From an uncultured Fusobacterium sp. (lineage in GTDB: Bacteria > Fusobacteriota > Fusobacteriia > Fusobacteriales > Fusobacteriaceae), in the NCBI RefSeq assembly GCF_905200055.1, contig NZ_CAJKIS010000005.1, positions 20,397 to 84,396 of the forward strand: DNA of 64,000 nucleotides, given 5' to 3'. Shown here in pieces: positions 60,555 through 64,000 of this stretch. Below the pieces are notes generated by a model, which was not told where the DNA came from, ran no database searches, and saw only the letters and a program-made list of their open reading frames with translations. A program made the position numbers and the translations under genes. Every line of letters begins with the position of its first letter. Position 1 is the stretch's first letter.

Positions 60555-61787
60555 TTAATAGTTTTTCTTTCCTACATTTTCAGCTATTTTCACAATAAGA
60601 TCTCTTGCTTTTTCCATTGATTGAATACAGATATATTCAAATCTTCCATGGAAGTTGTGTCCTCCTGTAAATAGGTTTGGACATGCAAGCCCTCTATAAG
60701 AAAGTCTAGCTCCATCTGTTCCTCCTCTAATAGGTCTGATATTTGGTGCTATTTCTAATTCTTCCATTGATTTTTTAGCTAGATCTATTATATACATAAC
60801 AGGTTCTATCTTTTCTCTCATATTGTAGTAGCTATCTTTTACTTCAATTTCTATCTTAGCATCTTTATATTTTTTAGCTAGATATTGAACTGCATCTTTA
60901 ATAATAATTTTCTTTTCATTGAATTTTCTCATTGAGTGATCTCTAATGATATATTCCATTTTAGTATTTTCAACTGTTCCTGTTAATTCATCAAGTAAGA
61001 AGAATCCTTCATAATTTTCAGTATGTTCGGGTCTTTGATCACATGGTAACATAGCATTTAGTTCCATTGCAATCATAATAGAGTTAATCATACTATTTTT
61101 AGCAGATCCTGGGTGAATATCTCTACCTTCTATTTTTACTGTTGCAGAAGCTGCGTTGAAGTTTTCATATTCTAATTCTCCAAGCTCTCCTCCATCTACT
61201 GTGTAAGCAAATTTACAATCAAACTTCTTAACATCGAATAAATCTGCTCCTCTTCCTATCTCTTCATCAGGAGTAAATCCAACTTTAATAACTCCATGTT
61301 TAATCTCTGGATGTTCTTTTAAATATTTAATAGCTTCTATTATTTCAACTATTCCTGCTTTGTCGTCAGCTCCTAAAAGTGAACTTCCATCTGTAACTAT
61401 AAGATCTTGTCCAATATAATTTTTCATATGAGCAAAATCTTTAGGTGAAAGAACTACATTTTCTTCACTATTTAATACTATATCTTCCCCATTATAATTT
61501 TCTACGATTCTTGGTTTTACACCTCTTCCATTGTATGAAGGAGCTGTATCCATGTGAGCTATAAATCCTATTGCAGGAATATCCTCATCACAGTTTGCTG
61601 GTAATGTTGCCATAATATAACAGTTTTCATCTAAAGTTATATCTTCCATTCCTAATGCTTTTAGATCTTCAATTATAACTTTTGCAAGATCCCATTGTAT
61701 TTCACTACTTGGACAAGCATTGCTTTCTGGATTAGAGTCTGTATCAATTTGTACATACTTTAAAAATCTTTCAACTAAACTATTCAT
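60555..61787 (-). CDS. pepT: Tripeptide aminopeptidase PepT (peptidase T)
   Basis: 410 residues from the ATG at 61787, chosen over one three codons earlier because GGGAG then lies at a normal distance. M20 family zinc enzyme that removes N-terminal residues from tripeptides. Motifs: FIAHMDTAPS (metal His and Asp, near residue 76), LGADDKAGIVEII, FTPDEEIGRGAD (catalytic Glu) and AYTVDGGELGELEYENFNAA. Length agrees with E. coli PepT (408). It fits a peptide-fermenting life style. Confidence 0.96.
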   Translation of the reverse strand: MNSLVERFLKYVQIDTDSNPESNACPSSEIQWDLAKVIIEDLKALGMEDITLDENCYIMATLPANCDEDIPAIGFIAHMDTAPSYNGRGVKPRIVENYNGEDIVLNSEENVVLSPKDFAHMKNYIGQDLIVTDGSSLLGADDKAGIVEIIEAIKYLKEHPEIKHGVIKVGFTPDEEIGRGADLFDVKKFDCKFAYTVDGGELGELEYENFNAASATVKIEGRDIHPGSAKNSMINSIMIAMELNAMLPCDQRPEHTENYEGFFLLDELTGTVENTKMEYIIRDHSMRKFNEKKIIIKDAVQYLAKKYKDAKIEIEVKDSYYNMREKIEPVMYIIDLAKKSMEELEIAPNIRPIRGGTDGARLSYRGLACPNLFTGGHNFHGRFEYICIQSMEKARDLIVKIAENVGKKNY

Positions 61788-61862
61788 CACTAACATCTCC
61801 CTATCTATATTTTTAGCTATCTATATTCTAATATGAATTTAGATTTATTTCAATCAGTTATT

Positions 61863-63260
61863 TTAGTTTTCTTCAACAACTGTCTCCTCTTCATCCAATT
61901 TCTCTTGCTCTTTTTGTAGATGTTTTAATATTTTCATCTCTCTCTTTATTAAAATAAATGTAATCACTGTTGATATAAAGTCTGATGTAGGTGCTGCAAA
62001 CCAAATACCTGTCAAACCAAACAATCTAGACATAACTATGATACATGGAATTAGTATTATTATCTGTCTTGATAAGCTTATAAATAGACTTAATTTTGGT
62101 TTTCCTACTGCTTGGAAATATACTGAAGATATTATTTGGAATCCGATGATTGGGAACATTATTGTATTTATTCTCAATCCAAATGAAGCTATATCTAATA
62201 ATGCTTTTTCTCTTGTAAAGATAAATATAAAGTATTTTGACAAGAATTGTATTACAATAAAATCAAATATACATATTATACTAGCTCCTAATATTGCCTT
62301 ACGCAGTGCTTCTCTTACTCTTGCATAAAGTTTAGCTCCATAGTTATATCCTAAAATTGGTTGTAGTCCTTGGTTAATTCCAAAGATAGGCATAGCCAAA
62401 AATATTACTATAGCTTGAATTATTGCCATTGCCCCTATCGAGTTATCTCCACCATAGATTTTTAATGTATGGTTAAAAGTATAGTTTACTAGGCTTGAAC
62501 CTAATTGAAGTGCAAAAGGTGCTGATCCCATTGCCATTATATTTTTTATTCTCTCCCATTTCAATGGTAAATCTTTCATATATAATTTTAAACCACTAAA
62601 TTTAGATCTAAAATAATAAATTGTCCATGCTGCTGAAATATATTGAGATATTATTGTTGCCCATGCTGCCCCTGAAACTCCCATATCCATACCAAATATA
62701 AAGATAGGATCAAGAACTATATTTATTATTGCTCCTATCAATAGAGTTACCATTGACATTTTAGGGTTTCCATCTGAACGAATACCTGCATTAGCTACAT
62801 ATCCTACTATTGTTGCTGGGAACCCAATAGCAACTATTCTCAAATACTCAATAGTATATTTAGAAGTATTTTCACTTCCACCTAATTTGTCAACTAATCC
62901 TTCCATAAAAATTATAACTAAGATTCCAATTATCGTTGAAATAATAGTTCCAAAACAAATTGCATTTCCTAAATAATGTTCTGCCTCATCTTTTTGTTTC
63001 TTCCCTAGATTTAAAGATATATTAGTTGCTCCCCCTAGCCCTATTAAAACTGCAAATGCAAATACAAAAATAGTAACTGGGAATGTTAACCCTACACCTG
63101 CTATTGCAAAATGTCCTACATCTTTTATATTTCCTATATATATTCTATCTACAATACTATAAAGAGCATTAACTAGCATCCCTATTATTGCTGGTAACGA
63201 AAACTGAATTAGCAGTTTTGTAATTTTTTCACTTCCCATAAATTGATGTTTATTTTTCAT
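61863..63260 (-). CDS. MATE-family multidrug efflux protein
   Basis: 465 residues from the ATG at 63260, with AGGAGGGG upstream; a start seven codons earlier lies within that site and in the end of the MarR gene. Twelve membrane segments with two MatE repeats; ITKLLIQFSLPAIIGMLVNA near residue 12 and LYSIVDRIYIGNI. It exports cationic drugs or metabolites by Na+ or H+ antiport. It lies directly behind a MarR gene that probably represses it. Confidence 0.93.
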   Translation of the reverse strand: MKNKHQFMGSEKITKLLIQFSLPAIIGMLVNALYSIVDRIYIGNIKDVGHFAIAGVGLTFPVTIFVFAFAVLIGLGGATNISLNLGKKQKDEAEHYLGNAICFGTIISTIIGILVIIFMEGLVDKLGGSENTSKYTIEYLRIVAIGFPATIVGYVANAGIRSDGNPKMSMVTLLIGAIINIVLDPIFIFGMDMGVSGAAWATIISQYISAAWTIYYFRSKFSGLKLYMKDLPLKWERIKNIMAMGSAPFALQLGSSLVNYTFNHTLKIYGGDNSIGAMAIIQAIVIFLAMPIFGINQGLQPILGYNYGAKLYARVREALRKAILGASIICIFDFIVIQFLSKYFIFIFTREKALLDIASFGLRINTIMFPIIGFQIISSVYFQAVGKPKLSLFISLSRQIIILIPCIIVMSRLFGLTGIWFAAPTSDFISTVITFILIKREMKILKHLQKEQEKLDEEETVVEEN

Positions 63261-63271
63261 TTCCCCTCCTG

Positions 63272-63709
63272 TTATTCCCAATTTTCTATAAGTTTTGACA
63301 TTATTTTTATAAACATTTTTCTCTCTTCTTCATCAAGTATTTTTTCTACTCTACTTTGAAAAATATCTGAGACTTCAAAAATAATATTTAAAATCTCTTT
63401 TGCTTTATCTTCTAATTCTAAATATGTTACCCTTCTATCTTCTTCACACACTTTTTTTCGAAGATATCCCTTTTTTTCTAATTTATTTACTAAAATAGTA
63501 ACAGTTGACTTATCCTTAGATATCTTCTCTGTAACTTCTTTCATTGAAAGAACTTTAAAAACATGAAGTATTATAATTATTCTTACATGAGAAAAACCTA
63601 ACTCTGTTATTCCTCTTTTCCTTAGTTGTTCATCCATAAAACACCTATTCCTATGGAACAATCTTGCAATATTACTATAAAGTGTATTCTCTAATTTCCT
63701 CTCTTCCAT
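63272..63709 (-). CDS. MarR-family transcriptional regulator
   Basis: 145 residues from the ATG at 63709; a TTG five codons earlier opens the frame but lacks a ribosome site. Winged helix-turn-helix: MKEVTEKISKDKSTVTILVN (recognition helix), then KLEKKGYLRKKVCEEDRRV, whose DRR wing is characteristic. It ends 11 bases before the MATE start, so it forms an autoregulated pair with it. Confidence 0.92.
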   Translation of the reverse strand: MEERKLENTLYSNIARLFHRNRCFMDEQLRKRGITELGFSHVRIIIILHVFKVLSMKEVTEKISKDKSTVTILVNKLEKKGYLRKKVCEEDRRVTYLELEDKAKEILNIIFEVSDIFQSRVEKILDEEERKMFIKIMSKLIENWE

Positions 63710-63791
63710 TATTATCACCCACAAAAAATGGTAACATATAATTAGTTTTATGTCAAACTATTTTTTGCTACTTATACAAATAACTTTAAAC

Positions 63792-63966
63792 TGTAATTTC
63801 CAAAAGTAGAGGAGCACAAACGACTACTATTTTTGAGACGCAGAAACGAAATTTCTGTGATCCTTAACGTTAACAAAACTTATATTTTTTAATTAGAGTT
63901 ATTCCTAATATCAGCTAAATGTAATTTCCAAAAGTAAAGGAGTGTAAACGACTATTACTTTTGAGA
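63792..63966. repeat. Dispersed repeat: two 47-bp direct copies and a shared foldback fragment
   Basis: A 47-base unit starting TGTAATTTCCAAAAGTA and ending TTTTGAGA occurs at 63792-63838 and 63920-63966 with few differences. Just before the second copy, 63905-63927 is identical, inverted, to 30458-30480 in the foldback element near 30.2-30.5 kb. The element continues past the right edge. No coding potential is seen from 63725 to 64000. Confidence 0.78.
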
Positions 63967-64000
63967 TACAGGCGAAGATTTATCGGAGTCCTGTAAACAT

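Overview
The window is about 64 kb of a very AT-rich, densely coding bacterial chromosome. Three things point to Fusobacterium or a close relative: the complete lysine fermentation operon in the order kal-kce-kdd-kamA-kamB-kamC-kamD, the general codon and intergenic style, and a Gram-negative type envelope gene (KdsC) beside Gram-positive-like leader regulation. The species is not assigned here.

Layout. (1) 1-8029, minus strand: lysine fermentation operon, led by a consensus-like promoter and a lysine riboswitch; the last gene in view (kamD) runs off the left edge. (2) 8170-9115, plus strand: a lone cyclic-nucleotide-binding-domain protein and a tandem (double) rubredoxin. (3) 9147-24309, minus strand: a choline-degrading bacterial microcompartment locus. 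Its main operon runs from a DMT-type transporter through shell proteins, a Cys-less aldehyde dehydrogenase paralogue, choline TMA-lyase CutC and activase CutD, EutT/EutJ/EutN/EutQ-like proteins, an acylating aldehyde dehydrogenase, a PduL-type phosphotransacylase and more shell proteins. It is read from a promoter with a 20-bp spacer and a centred dyad, the hallmark of MerR control, and a MerR-family gene lies just upstream with an alcohol dehydrogenase. (4) 24389-27334, minus strand: a tight three-gene unit of a degenerate SIR2-like protein, an acidic protein of unknown function and a small alarmone synthetase. (5) 27464-32459, plus strand: cardiolipin synthase, PHP phosphoesterase, tRNA-Arg(CCT), a small lipoprotein, a foldback repeat, exonuclease III, a small unknown protein and ThiD. 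(6) 32800-35514: a mannose-family PTS permease (IIB-IIC-IID-IIA). (7) 35520-36444: KdsC phosphatase and ribosomal protein S20. (8) About 1.1 kb without genes that holds nine iteron-like copies of TGTAATCA. (9) 37446-42040: carAB, preceded by a leader peptide and terminator that look like UTP-sensing attenuation; the CarA glutaminase site is destroyed. (10) 42253-43704: an IS3-family (IS150-like) element inserted in the loop of a terminator. (11) 43739-46982: peptide-type ABC binding lipoprotein, Nudix hydrolase, TSCPD-domain protein, MORN-type lipoprotein. (12) 47083-52142: branched-chain amino acid ABC transporter livJHMGF behind an Ile/Leu/Val-rich leader peptide and attenuator. (13) 52158-60318: surface polysaccharide operon. 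(14) 60555-63709: PepT, MATE exporter and MarR regulator, followed by dispersed repeats at the right edge.

How it fits together: this is an amino-acid- and amine-fermenting anaerobe. Lysine is split to acetate, butyrate precursors and ammonia under lysine control. Choline is split in a microcompartment to trimethylamine and acetaldehyde, and the aldehyde goes to ethanol (alcohol dehydrogenase) and acetyl-CoA/acetyl-phosphate (aldehyde dehydrogenase, PduL). Peptide and branched-chain amino acid importers and PepT supply substrates. Abundant ammonia would explain a carbamoyl-phosphate synthetase that seems to have lost its glutamine-hydrolysing residues. The most noteworthy points are the two leader-peptide attenuators (carAB and liv), the Cys-less CarA, the Cys-less BMC aldehyde dehydrogenase, the MerR-type cut promoter and the SIR2-like/alarmone-synthetase unit. 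All functional calls are from reading the sequence; no database search was run.
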